DNA of 64,000 bases from Pseudomonas sp. URMO17WK12:I11 (GTDB lineage: Bacteria; Pseudomonadota; Gammaproteobacteria; Pseudomonadales; Pseudomonadaceae). The notes under the pieces were generated by a model. The model ran no database searches. It saw nothing but the letters and a program-made list of their open reading frames with translations, and had not been told where the DNA came from. The DNA lies in NCBI RefSeq assembly GCF_007677725.1, contig NZ_VEDF01000014.1, positions 50,964-114,963 on the forward strand, written 5' to 3'. Below are positions 8,293 through 15,841 of the stretch, piece after piece. Position numbers and translations under genes: made by a program. Numbering within the stretch: the first letter of the stretch is position 1; the number at the start of each line of letters is the position of its first letter.

Positions 8293-8439
8293 ATGACTTA
8301 CGCCACTTATCACTATGCAAGCACCTACGCCTGGCGATTTAGCCAATTCCGTTCGGGCCAGCCTGCCGCCTCCGTTCGGTCCATCCCCGGTGGCAATGCT
8401 GCAGACCATCACTCATCGATCAGTCGAACACCTCGATAG
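8293..8439 (+). CDS. Second small Tyr-rich ORF before DAHP synthase
   Basis: This 48-codon frame starts MTYATYHYASTYAWRF, which puts four Tyr, one Trp and one Phe within sixteen residues. It lies between the attenuator terminator and the synthase gene. GAGG lies upstream of its ATG at a usable distance. The remainder (SQFRSGQPAASVRSIPGG and onward) is Ser/Arg/Pro-rich and resembles no family I know. It may be a second leader that couples aromatic supply to translation of the synthase, or a short non-functional frame. No terminator is evident between it and the synthase start. Confidence 0.45.
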   Translation: MTYATYHYASTYAWRFSQFRSGQPAASVRSIPGGNAADHHSSISRTPR

Positions 8440-8487
8440 GGCCGACTGCGCGGGCCAGAACCCGCCGTCCGCCCAAGGAATCACGCC

Positions 8488-9549
8488 ATGCACGCTTCGA
8501 ACCTCGCCCTGCCCCTGAGCCAACCACACGCGGCCAACACCACCGTCAGCCAGCGCCTGCCCAGCCCGCACCTGCTCAAGCAGCAAATGCCATTGCCCAG
8601 TGACCTCGCCCAGCAGGTGCACAGCCACCGCCAAGCCATTCGCGCCATTCTCGAAGGCCGCGACGAGCGCCTGCTCGTGGTCGTCGGGCCTTGCTCGATC
8701 CACGATCCCCGCTCCGCCTTGGAATACGCCGATCGCCTGGCGAACCTGAGCCGTGAGGTCGACGACAAACTGCTGCTGGTCATGCGCGCCTACGTGGAAA
8801 AACCGCGCACCACGGTGGGCTGGAAGGGCCTGGCCTACGATCCGCACCTCGATGGCAGCGATGACATGCACGCCGGCCTTGCCCTGTCCCGTGGCTTGAT
8901 GCTGAACATGATCGAGCGTGGCCTGCCGGTCGCCACCGAGTTGCTGCAACCCATGGCGGCGGGCTACTTCGACGACGTGCTCGGTTGGGCGGCGATTGGC
9001 GCGCGCACCACCGAGTCGCAGATTCACCGGGAAATGGTCAGCGGCCTGGCGTTGCCGGTCGGGTTCAAGAATGGCACCGACGGCGGTATCGGCATCGCCT
9101 GCGATGCCATGCGCAGCGCGGCCGCGTCGCACCGCCACTTCGGCATGGATGCCCAGGGCTACCCGGCGATCATCGAAACCCTGGGCAACCCAGACACCCA
9201 CCTGGTGCTGCGCGGCGGCCACCAAGGCCCGAACTTCGATGCCGGGAGCGTCGCCCAGGCCCGCCAAGGGTTGGCCAAGGCCGGTTTGCAAGCCCGCATC
9301 ATGGTCGACTGCAGCCATGCCAACAGTGGCAAGGACCCTGCCCGTCAGCCTGCCGTGTTCGACGACGTGCTGGCCCAACGCCTGGCCGGTGACCGTTCGC
9401 TGGTCGGGGTGATGCTCGAGGGCCACCTGTTCGACGGCTGCCAGACCCTGGGCAAGGGCACGCTCAAGTACGGCGTGTCGATCACCGATGGCTGCCTGGG
9501 CTGGAGCGCCACCGAAACCCTGTTGCGCCAGGCGGCGATGCGGCTGTAA
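8488..9549 (+). CDS. 3-deoxy-7-phosphoheptulonate (DAHP) synthase, class I
   Basis: The enzyme joins phosphoenolpyruvate and erythrose 4-phosphate to make DAHP, the first step of the shikimate pathway. The 353-residue protein has the AroF/G/H-type barrel motifs VVVGPCSIHDP, RAYVEKPRTTVGWKGL, VGFKNGTDGG, LRGGHQGPNFD and DCSHANSGKD. Length is normal for the class, including an N-terminal extension that usually carries the feedback site. Which aromatic amino acid inhibits it cannot be judged safely, so no isozyme letter is given. AAGGA eight bases before the ATG sets the start. Its leader with attenuator and Tyr-rich ORFs suggests control by aromatic amino acid supply at the RNA level. Confidence 0.95.
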   Translation: MHASNLALPLSQPHAANTTVSQRLPSPHLLKQQMPLPSDLAQQVHSHRQAIRAILEGRDERLLVVVGPCSIHDPRSALEYADRLANLSREVDDKLLLVMRAYVEKPRTTVGWKGLAYDPHLDGSDDMHAGLALSRGLMLNMIERGLPVATELLQPMAAGYFDDVLGWAAIGARTTESQIHREMVSGLALPVGFKNGTDGGIGIACDAMRSAAASHRHFGMDAQGYPAIIETLGNPDTHLVLRGGHQGPNFDAGSVAQARQGLAKAGLQARIMVDCSHANSGKDPARQPAVFDDVLAQRLAGDRSLVGVMLEGHLFDGCQTLGKGTLKYGVSITDGCLGWSATETLLRQAAMRL

Positions 9550-9631
9550 GGCCGATGCAGCAAGCCTGGCGAGACACGACCCGATCAAGTGCGCTAGGCT
9601 TGCCGTCTTTACCCCCCAAGGAGTAGTACCC

Positions 9632-9913
9632 ATGGCACGCGCCACCGCCCGCCACATCCTCGTCAACTCGGAAGAAAAGTGCAACGAGCTCAAGGCCCAG
9701 ATCGAAGCCGGCGCCGACTTCGCTGAAATCGCCAAGGCTAACTCCACCTGCCCATCCAGCCGTCAAGGCGGCGACCTGGGTTCCTTCGGCCCAGGCCAGA
9801 TGGTCAAGGAATTCGACACCGTGGTGTTCAGCGCCCCGGTCAACACCGTGCAAGGTCCGGTCAAGACCCAGTTCGGTTATCACCTGCTGGAAGTCACCAG
9901 CCGCCAGGATTAA
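9632..9913 (+). CDS. ppiC: Parvulin-type peptidyl-prolyl isomerase (PpiC)
   Basis: A 93-residue single-domain parvulin that catalyses cis-trans isomerisation of prolyl bonds. It begins ARATARHILV and contains the family segments STCPSSRQGGDLGSFGPGQMV and FGYHLLEVTSRQ. There is no signal peptide or membrane segment, so it is a cytoplasmic PpiC-like enzyme. AAGGAG lies eight bases before the ATG. A second, more divergent copy occurs at 15430-15705. Confidence 0.95.
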   Translation: MARATARHILVNSEEKCNELKAQIEAGADFAEIAKANSTCPSSRQGGDLGSFGPGQMVKEFDTVVFSAPVNTVQGPVKTQFGYHLLEVTSRQD

Positions 9914-10024
9914 GTCATCGCCTTGATGGCCCTTTGCGTGGGAGCGATGCTGTTGCGCCGTGGCCGGCTCACCAAACGGTGCGCCCAGGCCACCCGCTTG
10001 CCTGAGCCGATCCATGAACAGGCG

Positions 10025-11881
10025 GTGCCGGCCGTCGTACCGTCGCTCCCACGCTGGCTTTCAGCACTGGCGCTGTCATGCCTGTGCTTGACCAGCCACG
10101 CTGCACCTACCCACGCCCTCACCGTCTATGGTGAAGCGCCTCGCTATAGCGAGGCATTCCAGCATTTCGACTACGTCAACCCCCTGGCCCCCAAGGGCGG
10201 CCTGCTGCGGCGCTCGGCCATCGAAATAGGCCAGTTCGACCACGTGTTGCCCTATATCGACAAAGGTACCGGCGTCAGTCAGGTCGATGGCTGGTTGTAC
10301 GCGCCCCTGGCGCAGCGCTCTTTCGACGAGCCCTATACCGTCTACGGCCTGATTGCCCGGCGCATGGAGCGCGGGCCGGATGACGCCTGGCTGCGCTTCG
10401 AGATCGACCCCAAGGCGACTTTCGCCGATGGTCAGCCAGTGCGCGCCGAGGATGTACGGTTCACCTTCGACAAGCTGATGGCCGAAGGCAGCCTCAAGTA
10501 CCGTACCCAGTTCGCCGAGGTTGCCGCCGTCACGGTCGAGGGCCCGCGACACGTGCGTTTCGACTTCAAGCAGCCCCACGGCCGAACCTTGGCCCTGGAC
10601 TTGGCCAGCCTGCCAGTACTGCCCGAGCACGATTGGGCCCGGCGCGACTTCACCAACGGGGGCGGCTTCGAGCAGCCGGTCGGCAGCGGCCCCTACCGCA
10701 TCGGGCGCATCGATAACGGGCGCAGCGTCACCTTCGAGCGCGACCCGAAGTGGTGGGCCAAGGACCTGCCGGTCAATCGCGGGCGCTATAACTTCGAACG
10801 CATCCGCATCGAATATTTTGGCGACACGGAAGTGGCACGCCAGGTGCTCAAGGGTGGCGGTTATGACTACAACCGGGAGTTCTCGGCCACCGCTTATACC
10901 CTCGGCTACAACGGCGCTCCGCTGGACGACGGGCGCCTGCAACGCGCGCACCTGGCGCCGGCCAAGCCGCAGGCGGCGCAGGGCTTCGTGTTCAACCTGG
11001 ACAAAGCCATGTTCAAGGATCGCCGCGTGCGCCAGGCCCTGGCCATGCTGTGGGACTTCGAGTGGAGCAACCGGCAGATGATGCGCAACCTGTACATCCG
11101 CCAGCAGAGCGTATTTTCCAACACGCCGCTGGCGGCGCGGCAGTTGCCGGACGCAGGTGAGTTGAAGCTGCTCGAACCGCTCCGCGGGCAGATTCCGCAC
11201 GAGGTATTCGAGCACGTGTACAGCGCGCCAGTCACCGATGGCTCAGGCATCATTCGTACGCAGCAGCTGCAGGCGCTCACCTTGTTGCAGCAGGCCGGGT
11301 GGCAGCCCGATGGCGACCACCTGGTCAATGCCCAAGGCGAGCCGCTGGCATTCACCTTCCTTAACGGTCAGTCGGGCATGGAGCGCCTGCTGCTGCCCTG
11401 GAAGCGCAATCTGGCGCAGATCGGCGTCACTTTGAACATCCGCAATGTCGACGCCGCGCAATACGTCAATCGCCTGATGGCCCGCGACTACGACATGATC
11501 GTCACCGGCTATCCGGTAACGCTCTCGCCCGGCGCCGAGCTGTACAACTACTTTGGCTCCGCCGCGGCCAACGACCCTGGCTCCAACAACCTGATGGTGC
11601 TCAAGGATCCCGCGGTGGACCGACTGATCGACGGCCTGGTGCGCGCCGACACACAAGCCGACATGTTGCGCCATGCCCGAGCCCTGGACCGGGTGCTGCA
11701 ATGGAACTACTACTGGATTCCCAACTACTACCCGCCCGGAACCTCGACCGTATGGTGGAACCGCTTCGGCCTGCCGCGCACCCAGCCCGCTTATGACGAA
11801 GGCCTGGACAGCTGGTGGGAAGTCAGCCCGGCGGCGCTGAGCAATGCCCAGATGGCCGACCGACAGAAGACCCAGCCATGA
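10025..11881 (+). CDS. yejA: Periplasmic peptide-binding protein, YejA-like
   Basis: A family 5 solute-binding protein that captures peptides or related solutes for an ABC importer. After a signal peptide ending about LTSHAAPTHA the mature part reads LTVYGEAPRYSEAFQHFDYVNP and then KGGLLRRSAIE, which is typical of the YejA branch. The frame is open from 9923, but the GTG at 10025 places the hydrophobic segment at a normal distance from the N-terminus and gives 618 residues. No strong ribosome site marks either start, so the N-terminus is uncertain. The stop codon overlaps the start of the permease gene by four bases, showing a tight operon. Confidence 0.88.
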   Translation: MPAVVPSLPRWLSALALSCLCLTSHAAPTHALTVYGEAPRYSEAFQHFDYVNPLAPKGGLLRRSAIEIGQFDHVLPYIDKGTGVSQVDGWLYAPLAQRSFDEPYTVYGLIARRMERGPDDAWLRFEIDPKATFADGQPVRAEDVRFTFDKLMAEGSLKYRTQFAEVAAVTVEGPRHVRFDFKQPHGRTLALDLASLPVLPEHDWARRDFTNGGGFEQPVGSGPYRIGRIDNGRSVTFERDPKWWAKDLPVNRGRYNFERIRIEYFGDTEVARQVLKGGGYDYNREFSATAYTLGYNGAPLDDGRLQRAHLAPAKPQAAQGFVFNLDKAMFKDRRVRQALAMLWDFEWSNRQMMRNLYIRQQSVFSNTPLAARQLPDAGELKLLEPLRGQIPHEVFEHVYSAPVTDGSGIIRTQQLQALTLLQQAGWQPDGDHLVNAQGEPLAFTFLNGQSGMERLLLPWKRNLAQIGVTLNIRNVDAAQYVNRLMARDYDMIVTGYPVTLSPGAELYNYFGSAAANDPGSNNLMVLKDPAVDRLIDGLVRADTQADMLRHARALDRVLQWNYYWIPNYYPPGTSTVWWNRFGLPRTQPAYDEGLDSWWEVSPAALSNAQMADRQKTQP

Positions 11882-12936
11882 CCGCCTACATCCTGCGCCG
11901 CTTGCTGTTGATCATCCCGACGCTGCTGGCCATCCTGCTGGTGAACTTCGCCATCGTTCAAGCAGCGCCCGGTGGCCCGGTCGAGCAGGCGGTAGCGCGT
12001 TTGCAGGGGCTGGGCGGCGGCGGTGCCGGCGCGCGAGTGGAGGTGGCAGCGGGCGAGTCGCGCGCCTCGCGAGGCCTCGACCCGCAGCTGATCGAAACCA
12101 TCAAGCGCCAGTACGGTTTCGACAAGTCCCCCGCTGAACGTCTGTGGCTGATGCTGGGCCAGTATGCTCGGCTGGACTTCGGGCAGAGCTTCTTCCGAGG
12201 GGCCAAGGTCACCGACCTCATCCTCGACAAGTTACCAGTCACCTTGTCGCTGGGCTTTTGGGCCACGCTGATCACGTACCTGGTCTCGATCCCGCTTGGT
12301 ATCCGCAAGGCGGTCAGGCACGGCAGTCGTTTCGACGCCTGGAGCAGCGCGTTGATCGTGGTGGGTTACGCCCTGCCGTCGTTTCTGTTCGCGCTTCTGC
12401 TGATCGTCGTGTTCGCCGGCGGCACATCGCTCAATTGGTTCCCGGTACGCGGCCTGGTCTCGGACGACTTCGAGCAGCTCAGCCTGCTGGGCAAGCTCGC
12501 CGATTACTTCTGGCACTTGGTGCTCCCCGTCGGCGCCCTGGTGATCGGCGGCTTCGCCACCTCGACCTTGCTGACCAAGAACGCCTTTCTCGACGAGATC
12601 GCGCGCCAGTACGTGGTCACCGCCCGCGCCAAGGGGCTCAGTGAACGGCAGGTGCTCTACGGTCACGTGCTGCGCAACGCCATGCTGCTGGTGCTGGCCG
12701 GCCTGCCACAGGCGCTGATCACGGTATTTTTCGCCGGCTCCTTGCTGATCGAGGTGATTTTCTCGCTCGACGGCATTGGACGCATGAGTTACGAGGCCGC
12801 AGTGGCACGCGACTACCCAGTAGTCTTCGGCACGCTGTTCATCTTTACCTTGGCCGGCCTGCTGTTTCGCCTGATCGGTGACCTGGCGTTCACCGTGCTG
12901 GACCCGCGTATCGATTTCGAGACGAGGGCGCACTGA
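11878..12936 (+). CDS. yejB: ABC peptide transporter permease, YejB-like
   Basis: A 352-residue inner-membrane permease with the DppB/OppB-type fold. It opens TAYILRRLLLIIPTLLAILLV and carries the loop that docks the ATPase (RAKGLSERQVLYGHVLRNA) before the last two helices. The insert LGGGGAGARVEVAAGES after the first helix is typical of the YejB branch. The ATG overlaps the stop of the binding-protein gene (ATGA), and its own stop overlaps the next permease start by one base. It should form a heterodimer with the YejE-like partner. Confidence 0.93.
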   Translation: MTAYILRRLLLIIPTLLAILLVNFAIVQAAPGGPVEQAVARLQGLGGGGAGARVEVAAGESRASRGLDPQLIETIKRQYGFDKSPAERLWLMLGQYARLDFGQSFFRGAKVTDLILDKLPVTLSLGFWATLITYLVSIPLGIRKAVRHGSRFDAWSSALIVVGYALPSFLFALLLIVVFAGGTSLNWFPVRGLVSDDFEQLSLLGKLADYFWHLVLPVGALVIGGFATSTLLTKNAFLDEIARQYVVTARAKGLSERQVLYGHVLRNAMLLVLAGLPQALITVFFAGSLLIEVIFSLDGIGRMSYEAAVARDYPVVFGTLFIFTLAGLLFRLIGDLAFTVLDPRIDFETRAH

Positions 12937-13952
12937 TGCTTTCACCGGTATCACGGCGGCGCCTGCAGCGTTTTCGCCGCAATCGCCTGGGCTGGGTGTC
13001 GCTGTGGCTGTTCGGCGGCCTGCTGCTGCTCAGTCTGTGCGCCGAGCTGGTCGCCAACGACAAACCCTTGCTGCTCGGCTACAAGGGCGAGCTGTATGTC
13101 CCGGCGCTCAAGCGCTACACCGAGCAGCAGTTCGGTGGGCAATTGCCGTTCCAGCCTGACTATCGCAGCGCCTACGTGCGCCAGTTGATCGACAGCCAGG
13201 GTGGCTGGATGCTGTTCGCGCCCATCCCGTTCAGCGCCGATACACCCAACTACGACCTGCAAGTGCCAACTCCCAGTGCGCCGAGCCTGAGCAATTGGCT
13301 GGGTACTGACGATCAGGGCCGCGATGTATTGGCAAGGGTGTTGTACGGCACGCGCACCTCGCTGTTGTTCGCCTTTGCGCTGACCGTGGTCAGCGTGCTG
13401 ATCGGCCTTGCGGCAGGTGCGCTGCAGGGTTATCACGGCGGCTGGGTCGACTTGCTCGGCCAGCGCCTGCTGGAGGTGTGGTCAGGGCTGCCCGTGCTGT
13501 ACCTGCTGATCATTCTCAGTGGCTTCGTCGAGCCGGACTTCTGGTGGCTGCTCGGGATCATGGCGCTGTTCTCCTGGCTGACCCTGGTCGATGTAGTGCG
13601 CGCCGAGTTTCTGCGCGGGCGCAACCTGGAATACGTCAAGGCGGCCCGCGCCTTGGGTCTGTCTGACACCCAGGTGATGCTGCGCCATGTCTTGCCCAAT
13701 GCCATGAATGCCACGCTGACTTATGTGCCATTCATGCTCACCGGTGCGATCACCACGCTCACCGCGCTGGACTTCCTTGGTTTCGGCATGCCAGCAGGCA
13801 GCGCTTCGCTGGGCGAGCTGGTGACCCAGGGCAAACAGCACCTGGAGGCGCCTTGGCTTGGCTTTACCGCGTTTTTCGCCCTGGCCTTGATTCTCTCGCT
13901 GCTGGTGTTCATCGGCGATGCCCTGCGCGAGGCGTTCGATCCGCGGCGTTGA
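12936..13952 (+). CDS. yejE: ABC peptide transporter permease, YejE-like
   Basis: The second permease subunit, 338 residues. It has the long periplasmic insert typical of YejE (YKGELYVPALKRYTEQQFGGQ), then NWLGTDDQGRDVLARVLYGTR and the ATPase-docking segment RAEFLRGRNLEYVKAARALGLSD. The neighbouring binding protein and permease complete three of the four usual Yej subunits. The expected next gene, the ATPase yejF, is absent; the following gene is a 3-hydroxybutyrate dehydrogenase on the same strand, 84 bases on. The importer must borrow an ATPase encoded elsewhere, or it is incomplete. Confidence 0.92.
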   Translation: MLSPVSRRRLQRFRRNRLGWVSLWLFGGLLLLSLCAELVANDKPLLLGYKGELYVPALKRYTEQQFGGQLPFQPDYRSAYVRQLIDSQGGWMLFAPIPFSADTPNYDLQVPTPSAPSLSNWLGTDDQGRDVLARVLYGTRTSLLFAFALTVVSVLIGLAAGALQGYHGGWVDLLGQRLLEVWSGLPVLYLLIILSGFVEPDFWWLLGIMALFSWLTLVDVVRAEFLRGRNLEYVKAARALGLSDTQVMLRHVLPNAMNATLTYVPFMLTGAITTLTALDFLGFGMPAGSASLGELVTQGKQHLEAPWLGFTAFFALALILSLLVFIGDALREAFDPRR

Positions 13953-14036
13953 GCTCATCGGTGGGCGGCAGGCGACAAGCGCCGCCAGTGCGTACTACTC
14001 TGGCGCACTCAATCTGCAACATTGGAGGAGCAGCGC

Positions 14037-14807
14037 ATGACCCTGACTGGCAAAACCGCACTCGTGACCGGCTCAACCAGTGGCATCGGCCTGGGCATCG
14101 CCCAGGTGTTGGCCCGCGCGGGGGCGAATATTGTGCTCAATGGCTTTGGCGAGCCGTCTGCGGCCATGGCCGAAATTGCCCGGCATGGAGTCAAGGTGAT
14201 CCATCATCCAGCCGACCTTTCGGATGTCACGCAGATCGAGGCCTTGTTCGATTCGGCCGAGCAGGCGTTCGGGGGCGTCGACATTCTGGTCAACAACGCC
14301 GGCATTCAGCACGTGGCACCGGTCGAACAATTCCCGGTCGCCAGTTGGGACAAGATCATCGCCCTGAACCTGTCGGCGGTGTTCCACGGCACGCGGCTTG
14401 CCTTGCCCGGCATGCGTCAACGCAATTGGGGCCGGATCATCAATATCGCTTCGGTACATGGGCTGGTGGGTTCGACCGGCAAGGCGGCTTATGTCGCAGC
14501 CAAGCACGGTGTGGTCGGCCTGACCAAGGTGGTCGGGCTGGAAACCGCCAGCAGCAATGTAACCTGCAACGCCATCTGTCCCGGTTGGGTATTGACGCCA
14601 TTGGTGCAGCAGCAAATTGACGACCGCGCCGCCAAAGGGGTCGATCCGCAGCAGGCGCAGCATGACCTGCTGGCCGAGAAACAGCCTTCGCTGGCGTTCG
14701 TCACGCCCGAGCACTTGGGCGAACTGGTACTCTTTCTGTGCAGCGAAGCCGGTAGCCAGGTTCGCGGGGCCGCCTGGAACGTCGATGGTGGCTGGTTGGC
14801 CCAATAA
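14037..14807 (+). CDS. bdhA: 3-hydroxybutyrate dehydrogenase (SDR family)
   Basis: A 256-residue short-chain dehydrogenase that interconverts 3-hydroxybutyrate and acetoacetate with NAD, linking polyhydroxybutyrate or ketone-body use to central metabolism. The nucleotide site TGSTSGIG, the NNAG segment (LVNNAGIQHVAPVE), the catalytic SVHGLVGSTGKAAYVAAKHG (Ser-Tyr-Lys) and the ending AAWNVDGGW fit the dedicated 3-hydroxybutyrate dehydrogenase branch. GGAGGAG six bases before the ATG selects this start over an in-frame upstream codon. A dedicated promoter is likely in the 84-base gap after the permease gene. Confidence 0.92.
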   Translation: MTLTGKTALVTGSTSGIGLGIAQVLARAGANIVLNGFGEPSAAMAEIARHGVKVIHHPADLSDVTQIEALFDSAEQAFGGVDILVNNAGIQHVAPVEQFPVASWDKIIALNLSAVFHGTRLALPGMRQRNWGRIINIASVHGLVGSTGKAAYVAAKHGVVGLTKVVGLETASSNVTCNAICPGWVLTPLVQQQIDDRAAKGVDPQQAQHDLLAEKQPSLAFVTPEHLGELVLFLCSEAGSQVRGAAWNVDGGWLAQ

Positions 14808-14861
14808 GAGGCCAAGCAGGCCTGGCCGCGTTTCGCACCTGTTCATCTGCAAGGAGGCCTT

Positions 14862-15338
14862 ATGCGCCCTTTCACCTTCATCGCGCTTGCATCCCTGAGC
14901 CTGGCGGCTACTCCGCTGCTGGCGGCCAGCCTCAAGGACGTTGCGCCCTACCCCGAAGCCGAGGCCGGTTTCACCCGCCAGGTCATCCACCTGCCCGCAC
15001 AAGACGATGAGTCCGAGTACAAGCTGGAGATTCTGGCGGGCAAGACGTTGCCGGTCGACTGCAATCGTCAGCACCTGGGCGGTAGTTTGCAAGCGCACAC
15101 GCTCGAAGGCTGGGGCTACAGCTACTACCGTCTGGACAAGGTCAGTGGCCCGGCCAGCACGCTGATGGCCTGCCCCGACCAGAGCAAGACCGACGCCTTC
15201 GTGCCCGTGGTGGGCGATGGTTTCATGCTGCGCTATAACAGCAAATTGCCGGTGGTGGTGTACGCACCTGAAGGCGTGCAAGTGCGTTATCGCTTCTGGT
15301 CGGCATCGCCTGAGGTGCGCACTGCCCACGTGGAGTAG
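14862..15338 (+). CDS. eco: Ecotin, periplasmic serine protease inhibitor
   Basis: A 158-residue secreted protein with signal peptide MRPFTFIALASLSLAATPLL. It shows the ecotin sequence AAEKAG-like opening as DVAPYPEAEAGFTRQVIHLP, the disulfide-forming cysteines (PVDCNRQH and LMACPDQ) and the reactive loop ASTLMACPD, with Met at the expected P1 position. Ecotin dimers inhibit trypsin-, chymotrypsin- and elastase-like proteases, protecting the cell from host or predator enzymes. Length and loop are normal. It is preceded by AAGGAGG and follows the dehydrogenase gene by 54 bases, so joint transcription is possible. Confidence 0.93.
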   Translation: MRPFTFIALASLSLAATPLLAASLKDVAPYPEAEAGFTRQVIHLPAQDDESEYKLEILAGKTLPVDCNRQHLGGSLQAHTLEGWGYSYYRLDKVSGPASTLMACPDQSKTDAFVPVVGDGFMLRYNSKLPVVVYAPEGVQVRYRFWSASPEVRTAHVE

Positions 15339-15429
15339 TCTTTCGCGGGGCTGCGCGCCGGCGACTGGACGAAGCCCCACGATCAGGCATAATGGCGCCC
15401 TTTTTTGCTCTGCGAAGCACAGGTGTCCG

Positions 15430-15705
15430 ATGAAAGCGCAAGCCCGTCATATTCTGGTCAAGACCGCTGACGAAGCCGAAAAGCTCAAGCAGCGCATCGC
15501 CAATGGCGAGGCCTTCGACGTGTTGGCGAAGAAGTTCTCCACCTGCCCGTCAGGTAAGCGTGGCGGCGACCTTGGTGAGGTCCGTCCGGGTCAGTTGGTT
15601 GGCGCGATTGACCAGGTGATCTTCAAGAAGCCGCTGCGCGTGGTGCATGGCCCGATCAAGAGCAAGTTCGGTTATCACCTGGTGCAAACCTTCTACCGCG
15701 ATTAA
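15430..15705 (+). CDS. Parvulin-type peptidyl-prolyl isomerase, second copy
   Basis: A 91-residue single-domain parvulin. It shares the plan ARHILVKTADEA ... STCPSGKRGGDLGEVRPGQLV ... FGYHLVQTFYRD with the PpiC at 9632 but is clearly divergent, with far more lysine. No export signal is present. It lies behind its own short promoter region after ecotin. The different surface charge suggests a separate client set, which is inference. Confidence 0.93.
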   Translation: MKAQARHILVKTADEAEKLKQRIANGEAFDVLAKKFSTCPSGKRGGDLGEVRPGQLVGAIDQVIFKKPLRVVHGPIKSKFGYHLVQTFYRD

Positions 15706-15841
15706 ATGGCCACGGGCCACCTAGCATTTCTGCCAGTTGCCCGTTTCGCCTCGCATCACCTACAAACATCGGCAGGGCCGAGGTGGCGCACGCTGCGCTG
15801 CCGCTGGTAGTGGTCCGTTCAATGGCCACGGAGACCTGCCC

